NCBI GenBank assembly: GCA_028868515.1
Contig: JAGWUI010000006.1
Location: forward strand, 56,890-120,889
Source: Gammaproteobacteria bacterium
GTDB taxonomy: Bacteria > Pseudomonadota > Gammaproteobacteria > Pseudomonadales > Moraxellaceae
Direction: 5' to 3'
Length of the DNA stretch: 64,000 nucleotides
Shown here piece after piece: positions 49,801 through 57,950 of this stretch; positions within the stretch are counted from its first letter, which is position 1, and the number at the start of each line of letters is the position of its first letter. The notes beneath the pieces are model-generated. The model was given only the letters and a program-made list of their open reading frames with translations. It had not been told where the DNA came from and searched no databases. The position numbers and the translations under genes were made by a program.

Positions 49801-50886
49801 ATGAGCGATGAAGCACAACCAAAGCAACGTAAAATCATTCATATCGATATGGATGCGTTTTATGCGTCGGTTGAGCAGCGTGATGACGCGAGCTTACGGG
49901 GTAAACCTGTGGTGGTGGCGTGGAAAGGTGAGCGTTCAGTCGTTTGTGCTGCATCTTATGAGGCGCGTAAATATGGCATTCGTTCAGCGATGTCTGCGAT
50001 TCGGGCCGAGCGTTTATGTCCTGATGCGATTTTTGTGCCGCCTGATTTTGTGCGATATAAAGCTGCATCGAAGCAAATGCACGAGATTTTTCATAGGCAT
50101 ACGGATTTGATTGAGCCGTTATCACTCGATGAAGCTTACTTGGATGTGACCCAGCCCAAGATGGATTTAGGTTCAGCAACTGCCATTGCAGAATGCATTC
50201 GAGCACAAATTCGTGAAGAAATTCATCTCACCGCATCGGCAGGCGTTGCGCCGAATAAGCTACTTGCCAAGATTGCCTCGGACTGGCGTAAACCTGATGG
50301 TTTATTTGTCATTCGCCCGAATCAGGTTGAGGCGTTTTTGACGCCATTGCCCGTCAGTAAAATTCATGGTGTGGGCAAGGTTATGCAGGCGAAATTGACT
50401 GCGCTGGGCATTGAGACTGTGGGTGATTTGCGATTGCGTGAGCTGCATGAGCTAGAGCAGCGCTTTGGGCGTTTTGGTAAGCGATTGTATGAATGCGCGC
50501 GCGGCATTGATGAGCGCGTTGTACAGCCGAATCAACGTGTGAAATCAATTTCGTCAGAAGATACTTTTTCGACGGATGTTCCATTAGCTGAGCTTGATGA
50601 AGCGATTTGTCGACTTTCTGAAAAAACATGGAATGCAACTCGGAAGACGACGCGTGTCGGTCGTACGGTGGTTTTAAAATTAAAAACATCGGATTTTCAA
50701 ATCCTCACCAGAAGTTATACGCCACATCATTTGATAGGCTCAGTTGACGAGTTAATTGAAATTGCGTTGGTGTTACGTGATCGAATAGAGCTGCCTGAGA
50801 CGACACGTTATCGTTTGGTTGGTGTGGGTTTGGCTGGTTTTGTTGAGCCTGATGAGGTTGTGCAGCAAGGTGAGTTGTTTGTTTGA
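49801..50886 (+). CDS. dinB: DNA polymerase IV
   Basis: Y-family translesion polymerase. The 361-residue product has the catalytic Asp in HIDMDAFYASVEQRD near the start and the catalytic Asp-Glu pair in PLSLDEAYLDVT near residue 105. Thumb and little-finger domains follow (SKIHGVGKVMQAKL, helix-hairpin-helix). No obvious LexA-box palindrome was seen in the short region upstream. Genome-wide SOS control in Moraxellaceae differs from E. coli in any case. Confidence 0.95.
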   Translation: MSDEAQPKQRKIIHIDMDAFYASVEQRDDASLRGKPVVVAWKGERSVVCAASYEARKYGIRSAMSAIRAERLCPDAIFVPPDFVRYKAASKQMHEIFHRHTDLIEPLSLDEAYLDVTQPKMDLGSATAIAECIRAQIREEIHLTASAGVAPNKLLAKIASDWRKPDGLFVIRPNQVEAFLTPLPVSKIHGVGKVMQAKLTALGIETVGDLRLRELHELEQRFGRFGKRLYECARGIDERVVQPNQRVKSISSEDTFSTDVPLAELDEAICRLSEKTWNATRKTTRVGRTVVLKLKTSDFQILTRSYTPHHLIGSVDELIEIALVLRDRIELPETTRYRLVGVGLAGFVEPDEVVQQGELFV

Positions 50887-50892
50887 AAATCA

Positions 50893-50981
50893 AAAGCAAA
50901 TCCCTCCCAACCTCCCTTTTTTTAAAGGGAGGAGCTTTTCCCCCTCCTTTGAAAAAGGAGGGCTGGAGAGGATTTTGCTTT
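50893..50981. repeat. REP/MITE-like palindromic element
   Basis: The outer arms AAAGCAAATCCCTCCCA (50893-50909) and TGGAGAGGATTTTGCTTT (50964-50981) form a long imperfect inverted repeat. It encloses two further hairpins: CCTCCCTTT/AAAGGGAGG at 50911-50932 and CCCTCCTTT/AAAGGAGGG at 50942-50962. It lies 7 bp after the dinB stop. This kind of nested Pur/Pyr palindrome is a common genome-dispersed element type. It could also act as the dinB terminator, but no T-run follows. Confidence 0.7.
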
Positions 50982-51043
50982 GGACTTTAATTTAAAGAGT
51001 CCTTATATAACTTGTTATCATATTCATCAGTTGAATAGAAATT

Positions 51044-51754
51044 GGGGCTGTAGTAGATTAGCTCTATGTTAGTCTACAAAAATGAAGATAACAAATTGTA
51101 AGTTAAGCAAAAAAGTACAGCAAAAGTTGCTCGAGTATTTTGTGCTTGAAGTCACTGCTCGTTCTGCTGCCGATTTACTCGAAATCCAGCCCAATAGTGC
51201 AGCCCTGTTTTATCGCAAAATACGTGAGGTAATCACTTACCATTTAGAACTAGAAGCACACGAAGTCTTTGAGGGTGCTGTCGAGTTAGATGAAAGCTAT
51301 TTTGGTGGTGTTCGCAAAGGTAAACGTGGTCGTGGGGCTGCTGGTAAGGTCGCTGTATTTGGTATTCTGAAACGTGGTGGCAAGGTCTATGTGAAGGTAG
51401 TACCAGATACAAAGAGTGATACCTTAATGCCTATTATTACTAGGAAAATAGCTCCGGATAGCATTGTCTATACCGATTGTTATCGAAGCTATAACGCACT
51501 AGACGTTACAGATTTTTACCATGAAAGAATCAACCATTCCAAACAGTTTGGCATTGGTAAAAATCACATCAATGGCGTTGAGAATTTCTGGAATCAGGCG
51601 AAAAGAGTACTGCGAAAATACAACGGAATTGACCGAAAAACCTTTCCCTTGTTTCTTAAAGAATGTGAGTTTAGATTTAATTATGGGTCGCCCAAAGAGC
51701 AGCTAAAAACACTGCTGATTTGGACGGAAATTTAACCTGTTCTACTACAGCCCC
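51044..51754 (+). mobile_element. IS1595/ISXO2-type insertion sequence (about 711 bp)
   Basis: The terminal inverted repeats start GGGGCTGTAGTAGA at both ends (51044 and, reversed, ending 51754; 14 bp perfect), around a single full-length transposase. The flanks TAGAAATT and TAAATCTA are not a matching target duplication, so the copy may be old or have lost one flank by recombination. It has inserted just ahead of the TonB-dependent receptor gene, about 87 bp from its start. Confidence 0.88.
51082..51735 (+). CDS. IS1595-family (ISXO2-like) transposase
   Basis: A 217-residue DDE-type transposase of the ISXO2/IS1016 kind: GAVELDESYFGG holds the first Asp, IVYTDCYRSYNAL the second, and HINGVENFWNQAKR the third acidic/Asn region. 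KKRGRG-type basic residues (GKRGRGAAGK) follow the first Asp. The frame is open, with no stop or shift, so the copy could still be active. The product lacks the N-terminal zinc ribbon found in longer ISXO2 transposases, as is normal for IS1016-type members. Confidence 0.9.
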   Translation: MKITNCKLSKKVQQKLLEYFVLEVTARSAADLLEIQPNSAALFYRKIREVITYHLELEAHEVFEGAVELDESYFGGVRKGKRGRGAAGKVAVFGILKRGGKVYVKVVPDTKSDTLMPIITRKIAPDSIVYTDCYRSYNALDVTDFYHERINHSKQFGIGKNHINGVENFWNQAKRVLRKYNGIDRKTFPLFLKECEFRFNYGSPKEQLKTLLIWTEI

Positions 51755-51841
51755 TAAATCTATATAAAACTGTAATCCTCTGTCTGTAGTTTGTCGGTCT
51801 TCAAGGCGATATCTTCATCCTCCAGACAGAAGGTTACATTA

Positions 51842-54226
51842 ATGAGTACTTTTAATACATTTAAAGAAGTTCGGAACGAACATCGGGGTACAACACAAGG
51901 TTTTAAATTATCCGTTTTGGCATGTTGTGTCAGTGCGGCGATTAGTGGCAGTGCATTTGCAGATGATGTGATTGATTTGGGTACGGTGAGTGCATCGCGT
52001 ACTACAGCACCAGTCGCAGCGCCAGAACAACCACAATCACGTCTCAAGCAAGTTGATCCGTTAAAAGATCTCCCAGCGGCAGCTCAAGCCGCGATATCGC
52101 AAGGTAATTTACAGGCAAGTTCTGCACAATCATATGTGGGCGATAAATTTATCAAAAATTTGCTCACGCCAAGTGCTGATTTTAGCCAAGTGATTGCGAT
52201 GACCCCAGGGACATTCAGTTTTAGCCCAAATGGTCCAAGTCTCGGTCAATCTAGTACGTATTTCCGTGGTTTCTCAGACGGTAATTACAGTATGACTTAC
52301 GACGGTATTCCGTTTCAGGATACCAATTCACCAACACATCACTCTTGGGTATTTTTCCCAGCGCAGATCATTGGCAGTACTGTTGTCGATCGTAGTCCAG
52401 GTACAGCATCAACTCTAGGGCCTGCAAACTTTGGTGGTTCGATTAATCTGTTATCACCAGCGATGACTGCAAATCCAAGTGGTAGCGTGACAGCGTCTTA
52501 TGGAACTTGGAATACTCGTCTGTTTGCAGCGCAAGTGGATACAGGTAATTTTGGACCAGACGGATCATCTAATCTGATGATCAATGCCAACCAAATGAAT
52601 TCAGATGGTTATCAGCGATTAAATGATCAACAACGTCAAAACCTGACCGTCAAATATCAGTATGCATTGACAGATAAAACTACGTTGACATTGTTTGGTA
52701 CGACCGAAGAAGTGAAGGCAAATACTGCAAACGGTTCACCGACGCGTGCTGAGATTGCTCAGTATGGCAAAAATTACTATCTCGTCGATGATCCAACACA
52801 GCCAAATTATCAAGGCTACAACTTCTATCGCGTCCATACCGATTTTGCATATTTAGGTTTGGTTTCTGATTTGGGTAGTGGTTGGAAGCTGGATAACAAA
52901 CTGTATGACTATGATTATCACAACGTCCAATATTATGACAGTGCGTTGCCTGCTGTTCCAGCGACAAACAATCCAAGTTTGATTGGTGCAACCAGCGCGA
53001 TTGATAAGCTGAATGCTTATCATACTTTTGGTGATATTTTACGCATTAGCCAAGACTCAAAATTGGGTACGCTGCGTTTAGGTTTATGGGCTGAACAGGC
53101 GGATACTAACCGTCATCAGATTCCATCTAATCCTGTCACACAAGTGGATACGTTCCCATCGAAGTTTGATCAGGCGTTTATTACCAAGACTTTGCAGCCG
53201 TATCTCGAATATCAATTCGATGTGACCGATGCGCTGCAAATCACGCCAGGTGTGAAATATGCGCACTATGATCAGTCATTTACTCAGTTTCCAAGTAAAA
53301 CAACTTACCCAGCAACGACCGCGAAATGTACTGCAACAGGTAAGACTGTGAAGATTGCTGCTGGCAATATGTTTAATTCTGCGACTTGCCTATCTGTACC
53401 AGGTGTTGTGGTTGACTCCGCAGCAACATATAGCGATTGGCAGCCATCGATTGACGTGCATTACATGCTGCAAAAAAATTGGTCAATCTATGCACAGTAT
53501 GCTTATGGCGATGTGATTCCGTTGTCTAGCGTTTATGACGTCTCTGTCAACAATGGTGCGCAATTGGTCACTAATCCAAAACCAACACTGAGCAAAACCG
53601 CACAAATCGGTTCAGTTTGGAAATCAGACCGCTTCACATTCGATGTCGATGCTTATCACATCAATTTTGATAATGCTTATAGCTCATCATTTGATCCAAC
53701 AACAGGAGAGACAAACTACTATTCAGCAGGAACTTCAACTGCTCAAGGTATTGAAGCAGAAAGTAATATCCTGTTTGACGGTGGTATCAGCCTCTATTTG
53801 AACGCAACCTACGGTACAAACAAGTACAACAGTGGTTCGGTCAAAGGTCAAACCGCAGCAAACTCACCAACCAATACAGAAGCGATTGGTGTGAACTATG
53901 CGAAAGATCGCTGGAATGTGGGCGTCTTGAGCAAATGGATTGGTTCACAGTGGAATGCAAATGGCAATGTGCCTGATGCAGTCAAGATATCAGCATTTAA
54001 CATGACCAATGTCTATGTGAATTACACCATGCCGTGGGCATCTAAGCCATCAATGAGCACCAAGTTTCAGTTTGCGATCAATAACTTGTTCAGCAATCAG
54101 AACGTGGTTGATGTCAGCCCTGCCAATGGCCCAACTGCAACATCAGTATTCACGCCATCAGGCAATGATCAGTTGAAGTTGAACGCGCCACGTAGCTTCA
54201 CATTCACTATTACTCAAAATTTCTAA
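51842..54226 (+). CDS. TonB-dependent outer membrane receptor
   Basis: A 794-residue receptor. A signal peptide with an extended N-terminus (LSVLACCVSAAISGSAFAD) is followed by a TonB box-like DVIDLGTVSAS, a plug domain (about 60-190, with TYFRGFSDGNYSMTYDG and VDRSPGTASTLGPANFGGSI) and a 22-strand-type barrel ending in the aromatic FTFTITQNF. It is grouped with siderophore and vitamin receptors by architecture, but I cannot name the ligand. No Fur box is visible upstream, which argues against a simple iron role. The start is the ATG at 51842; the frame runs 17 codons further up without support. It begins a cluster with exbB, exbD and tonB. Confidence 0.9.
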   Translation: MSTFNTFKEVRNEHRGTTQGFKLSVLACCVSAAISGSAFADDVIDLGTVSASRTTAPVAAPEQPQSRLKQVDPLKDLPAAAQAAISQGNLQASSAQSYVGDKFIKNLLTPSADFSQVIAMTPGTFSFSPNGPSLGQSSTYFRGFSDGNYSMTYDGIPFQDTNSPTHHSWVFFPAQIIGSTVVDRSPGTASTLGPANFGGSINLLSPAMTANPSGSVTASYGTWNTRLFAAQVDTGNFGPDGSSNLMINANQMNSDGYQRLNDQQRQNLTVKYQYALTDKTTLTLFGTTEEVKANTANGSPTRAEIAQYGKNYYLVDDPTQPNYQGYNFYRVHTDFAYLGLVSDLGSGWKLDNKLYDYDYHNVQYYDSALPAVPATNNPSLIGATSAIDKLNAYHTFGDILRISQDSKLGTLRLGLWAEQADTNRHQIPSNPVTQVDTFPSKFDQAFITKTLQPYLEYQFDVTDALQITPGVKYAHYDQSFTQFPSKTTYPATTAKCTATGKTVKIAAGNMFNSATCLSVPGVVVDSAATYSDWQPSIDVHYMLQKNWSIYAQYAYGDVIPLSSVYDVSVNNGAQLVTNPKPTLSKTAQIGSVWKSDRFTFDVDAYHINFDNAYSSSFDPTTGETNYYSAGTSTAQGIEAESNILFDGGISLYLNATYGTNKYNSGSVKGQTAANSPTNTEAIGVNYAKDRWNVGVLSKWIGSQWNANGNVPDAVKISAFNMTNVYVNYTMPWASKPSMSTKFQFAINNLFSNQNVVDVSPANGPTATSVFTPSGNDQLKLNAPRSFTFTITQNF

Positions 54227-54263
54227 GCAGTTTTTAAATGTTTAGAAGAGTTAGTTAATCCTC

Positions 54264-54297
54264 ACAAAGGGAGTGGCTCAATGGCAATTCCCTTTGT
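54264..54297 (+). terminator. Weak terminator or attenuator between receptor and exbB
   Basis: ACAAAGGGA (54264-54272) and TCCCTTTGT (54289-54297), with a 16-base loop, are followed by TCATTTTTAT. It may reduce read-through so that the abundant receptor is made in excess over the ExbB-ExbD-TonB complex. Confidence 0.45.
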
Positions 54298-54333
54298 TCA
54301 TTTTTATGAAGTCATTAGATAAAAAGTGATCCT

Positions 54334-55029
54334 ATGAATATTTCTCATTTAATTCAGTTGGCCAATGATTCAGGCGGTACGTTGTATGTCATGGTCATTT
54401 TGTTGCTCATTGCACTAACCGTCATTATTGAACGTACTCGTTATCTGTCTTCTATGCTGCATGGTGGCGAGCAAATCATTGATATGCTGAAAAAGAATCA
54501 AGGGCAGAGTGAGTTGAAAGCCTTTAAGGAAAAGCAAAAAAATCTTCCGCATATTGAATTGATTGACGTATTAGATCATGAACCTGCAAATGCAAGTTCT
54601 GCCGTTTTAGGTGATCATTTGGAAGAGGCATTGATGCACCAAGTGCCAAAGCTGGATCGTTCATTGTGGGTGTTGGATACTGTAATTACATTAGCGCCAC
54701 TATTAGGATTGTTCGGCACGATTGTTGGGATGTTTAATGCCTTCAATGTGATGGGTGATATTCAAAATAATACAGCACAAGTCACTGGCGGAATTGCAGA
54801 AGCCTTGATCGCTACTGCATCAGGTTTGATGATTGCGATTATTGGTTTGGTGTTTTTTAATGGTTTGCATACCCGTGTGCGTGAAGTGTTGCATCAACTC
54901 GAAACGATCAAGATTATGTTGGTCAATCGCCATGAACAACATCAGTGGGCGACGACAAAAAACTCCGCTTCTGGACATGCAAGCCATAGCCACACTATGC
55001 CGTCTCAACACGTTCGAGCAGGAATCTGA
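54334..55029 (+). CDS. exbB: ExbB-type proton channel subunit
   Basis: A 231-residue MotA/TolQ/ExbB-family protein with three membrane segments (about residues 14-35, 115-140 and 160-185). The hallmark region APLLGLFGTIVGMFNAFNVM and the later GGIAEALIATASGLMIAI are conserved. With ExbD it forms the inner-membrane motor that energises TonB. It is not TolQ because it is paired with ExbD and tonB in one operon. Confidence 0.93.
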   Translation: MNISHLIQLANDSGGTLYVMVILLLIALTVIIERTRYLSSMLHGGEQIIDMLKKNQGQSELKAFKEKQKNLPHIELIDVLDHEPANASSAVLGDHLEEALMHQVPKLDRSLWVLDTVITLAPLLGLFGTIVGMFNAFNVMGDIQNNTAQVTGGIAEALIATASGLMIAIIGLVFFNGLHTRVREVLHQLETIKIMLVNRHEQHQWATTKNSASGHASHSHTMPSQHVRAGI

Positions 55030-55030
55030 T

Positions 55031-55453
55031 ATGCGTTACCTTGAAACCAAAAAGGCACGCATTGAGATCATTCCAATGATCGACATTATGCTGTTTTTGC
55101 TGGTGTTCTTTGCCATGATGGTCTTGAAGATGATTCCGACTTCAGGTCATGTGACGAAGTTACCAACCAGTTCAACTGCTGTGACGATTCCACCGATTAA
55201 GCTGTTGGTTGAGATCACACCAGAGCATACGATCATGGTGGAAAACCATGTGGTTACATTGCAACAGCTTACTGATCTACTGCGTCAGCGCGATAGCAAA
55301 AAAACGGTCGTGACAATTGCTGGTGATCAAAACGCTTCACTACAAACTGTGATGAGTGTGATTGATGCGATTAAAAAAGGTGGAGCGACTGAAGTTGCAT
55401 TATCTGCACGCAGCATGAGTCATGAGCAAGATAGCCAGAAGACCGCGCCATGA
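55031..55453 (+). CDS. exbD: ExbD-type biopolymer transport protein
   Basis: A 140-residue ExbD/TolR-family protein. The start MRYLETKKARIEIIPMID is followed by a single membrane helix (IMLFLLVFFAMMVLKM) with the essential Asp just before it (PMIDIMLF), and a periplasmic domain. The start is at 55031, one base after the exbB stop; the longer open frame is exbB in another frame. The stop overlaps the tonB start (ATGA), a typical operon junction. Confidence 0.93.
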   Translation: MRYLETKKARIEIIPMIDIMLFLLVFFAMMVLKMIPTSGHVTKLPTSSTAVTIPPIKLLVEITPEHTIMVENHVVTLQQLTDLLRQRDSKKTVVTIAGDQNASLQTVMSVIDAIKKGGATEVALSARSMSHEQDSQKTAP

Positions 55454-56148
55454 CCGCAGAATTTAGAAAGGAATTGAGAAATCCAATCCAAAATCGATCA
55501 TTGCAGGCGTTTGGTCTGGCGGTACTGGTTGAGGCATTATTGTTTTTGGGTGCGATGGGATACGGCATGATGCATGTCAAAACCGAAGGTGTTGTCGCGC
55601 AAGAGGTGATTACTTTAACGCCTGACGCACCACCTGAACCTAAGCATGAGGTGGAAAAACCTAAGCCCACACCGCCTAAACCCAAAAAGGAAGTTGAGCC
55701 GAAGCCCATCAAACAAAAAGTGGTTGAGCCTAAGCCAACATTACCGCCTTTGCCTAAACCTGCGATTGATAAAACGCCTCCGACACCTGTTGCAACACCA
55801 ACAGCATCTACTGAACCAGCGCCGCCGCCTATTCCTGTGCCGCAACCAGTAGTAAAAAATGAAGTCGATCCACATGTGATTAATACGTATGCGGCAAAAC
55901 TTTTAGCTGCGGTGCAAGCTGCAACCCATTGTCCAAATGATGTGCAATTTACTGGGCGTGTCCGTGTGGCATTTAGTCTCAAAGATACTGATCCACGTAA
56001 TGTTCATGTATTGAGTGGTAGTGGTGTTTCTGCGATCGATGATGCGGCACGACATGCAGTCGTGGATGCAGCGATTCCTGAGCCGCCAGCGGAAATGAAA
56101 GGTACTGAGCGTAATTATCAAACATGGGTAAATCTAACGTGTCAGTAA
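55450..56148 (+). CDS. tonB: TonB-family energy transducer
   Basis: A 232-residue TonB protein: one N-terminal membrane helix (FGLAVLVEALLFLGAMGYG), a periplasmic Pro/Lys/Glu-rich spacer (about 55-125, with the repeated PKPTPPKPKKEVEPKP type), and a C-terminal TonB domain (about 150-232, VRVAFSLKDTDPRNVHVLSG). It is dedicated to the adjacent receptor by position. Genomes of this group usually hold several TonBs, so cross-talk is possible. Confidence 0.92.
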   Translation: MTAEFRKELRNPIQNRSLQAFGLAVLVEALLFLGAMGYGMMHVKTEGVVAQEVITLTPDAPPEPKHEVEKPKPTPPKPKKEVEPKPIKQKVVEPKPTLPPLPKPAIDKTPPTPVATPTASTEPAPPPIPVPQPVVKNEVDPHVINTYAAKLLAAVQAATHCPNDVQFTGRVRVAFSLKDTDPRNVHVLSGSGVSAIDDAARHAVVDAAIPEPPAEMKGTERNYQTWVNLTCQ

Positions 56149-56193
56149 CGCATTGATCAAGCAGCACTTAAATATCGTTATGAAGGAAATATT

Positions 56194-57636
56194 ATGAAGT
56201 CATTGTCTAGATCGTTCATTACATTTATGCCGATCGTATTCATTCCACTGACGATGTTTGGGTGTGCGTCGATGTCACCAAATCATCTTCAGGCTACGGA
56301 TACATCGCAGCATTATCCAATTACTTATGTGGTTCTAGGGGACAATGGGACTCCTGTCGTCCGTGCGTTGACGCATCATGAGCAGTGTCCTGTGTTAACT
56401 GTGGATGGCAAGGAAATGGCAATGGATATTCGTGCCAAAGCTGAAACCATACCACAGCGACCAACTCTATCTGATCCGAGTGAATCGAAACCATCAGAAT
56501 TTCAGGTGCTAACCTGCGAAAAAACTCTCCCTATTGAAACTCATTCTGCAAGCATTGCAGGACAAAATTTGCCTTTGCCAAAGCATGATGTACAGCGAAT
56601 TGTAGTCATCGGTGATACGGGATGTCGCTTGAAGAAATCAGATCATGCGTTTCAGGCTTGTAATGATCCTGAGCAATATCCTTTTGCTCAAGTGGCAGCG
56701 CAGGCCGCCGCGTGGAAACCTGATTTAGTCATTCACGTTGGTGATTTACTCTATCGTGAAAATAGATGCCCCGAAGGCAATGCAGGTTGCAAAAATAGCC
56801 CATGGGGTTATGGTTTTGATGCGTGGAATGCCGATTTCTTTAAGCCAGGTCGCGTGCTGATGCAAGCTGCGCCATGGGCAATGGCGCGTGGCAACCATGA
56901 GTCTTGTGCGCGTGCAGGTCAAGGCTGGTGGCGATTTATGGATTCAAGCCCACTTGTTGTGGGGCGTGATTGTAATAACGCTGCGAATGACAACATCGGT
57001 GATTACACTGATCCGTATGCGATTCCACTAGGCGGTGATGCGCAACTGATTATGTTGGATACCGCAAATACGTCAGGAAAACCGATTCCTGAAGGTGATA
57101 TTCGTGAAGTGAAATATCGTGAGATGTATCAGAAAATGGATGCCTTATCTCAGAATGCTTCGTATAACATCGGTGTAAATCACCATCCAATTTTGGGCTT
57201 TACTGCAAAAAAAGATAAGCAGGGTAATGTCAAACTCTTATCTGGCAACGAAGGCTTACAGTCCGTTTTATCAAAGATTAATCCGTTGATGCTTCCATCT
57301 CGGGTCAATGCGATGTTGTCTGGTCACGTTCATCTGTGGCAAGAAGTCAGTTTCTCCTCACCACATCCAACTCAGTTTATTGCTGGATTTTCTGGAACTG
57401 AAGAAGATACCGTTCCTTTGCCTGCAACATTACCTGAAGGTGCAACACCTGCAGTGGGTGCGGTTGTAGACCATTTTAGCTCTTGGGTCAGTGGCTTTGG
57501 TTATATGACGATGGAGCGCACTAGTACCAGCAGTAATCAATGGTTAGTGAAAGTCTGGGATCGCAATGGCAAACAAGTGAATACCTGCCATATTGAAGGT
57601 AAAAAATCAGTCTGTGACATTGGACAAGTGCAATAA
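56194..57636 (+). CDS. Lipoprotein metallophosphoesterase
   Basis: A 480-residue calcineurin-like phosphoesterase. The signal peptide ends at a probable lipobox (MFGC, Cys24). The five metal-binding motifs are visible: GDTG, GDLLY, GNHE, HHP and GHVHLW. It therefore should hydrolyse phosphate esters at the outer membrane or in the periplasm with two metal ions, and the substrate is unknown. It follows tonB by 45 bp in the same direction and is probably cotranscribed. This ties a surface or periplasmic phosphatase to a TonB receptor, which suggests acquisition of a phosphorylated nutrient (inference). Confidence 0.85.
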   Translation: MKSLSRSFITFMPIVFIPLTMFGCASMSPNHLQATDTSQHYPITYVVLGDNGTPVVRALTHHEQCPVLTVDGKEMAMDIRAKAETIPQRPTLSDPSESKPSEFQVLTCEKTLPIETHSASIAGQNLPLPKHDVQRIVVIGDTGCRLKKSDHAFQACNDPEQYPFAQVAAQAAAWKPDLVIHVGDLLYRENRCPEGNAGCKNSPWGYGFDAWNADFFKPGRVLMQAAPWAMARGNHESCARAGQGWWRFMDSSPLVVGRDCNNAANDNIGDYTDPYAIPLGGDAQLIMLDTANTSGKPIPEGDIREVKYREMYQKMDALSQNASYNIGVNHHPILGFTAKKDKQGNVKLLSGNEGLQSVLSKINPLMLPSRVNAMLSGHVHLWQEVSFSSPHPTQFIAGFSGTEEDTVPLPATLPEGATPAVGAVVDHFSSWVSGFGYMTMERTSTSSNQWLVKVWDRNGKQVNTCHIEGKKSVCDIGQVQ

Positions 57637-57950
57637 GCGCTGAGAAACATATATTTTATCACTGACTTTAATCATGAGAGTGTGATGATCGCAACCGAAA
57701 AGAGTTGTGATCATTACGCTTAGCTATGCTTTTTACTCAGCGTTTTGTTACTCAGCGTTTTGTTACTCAGCGTTTTGACAATGGTCTTTGATTTGCCTAG
57801 GTGTGATTCACAAATATTTGCGTGAACGAGATACATCTATGTCTAGACTAAGATTAGCGCTCTATACTTGAGCTGGATCATTATCTAATAAAGTATTTTA
57901 ATTTATTCAGTTGTCTAAACCAGTTATATATAAAAGCTAGGACGTTGTTC
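57637..57950 (+). other. 314-bp intergenic region with repeats
   Basis: No gene is seen. From left to right it holds an 11-bp near-perfect inverted repeat at 57685-57714 and a triple 15-bp repeat at 57733-57777. A TATACT (57863-57868) without a good -35 and an AGGA site before the TolC-like start follow. A promoter for the efflux genes is expected here but not clearly placed. Confidence 0.6.
57733..57777 (+). repeat. 15-bp tandem repeat, three exact copies
   Basis: TTACTCAGCGTTTTG occurs three times head to tail (45 bp). Exact copies point to recent replication slippage. Confidence 0.95.

Noticed and set aside
51036..51762. Eight-base target-site duplication of the IS
   Set aside because: The flanks TAGAAATT and TAAATCTA share only four positions, so no duplication can be claimed.
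51755..51841. Fur box before the TonB-dependent receptor
   Set aside because: No GATAAT-type inverted repeat could be found in the short leader.
54833..55030. N-terminal extension of exbD
   Set aside because: The extra codons are exbB read in another frame, and the true start is one base after the exbB stop.
57733..57777. Triple repeat considered as a CRISPR array
   Set aside because: The repeats are contiguous, with no spacers between them, and no cas gene is present.
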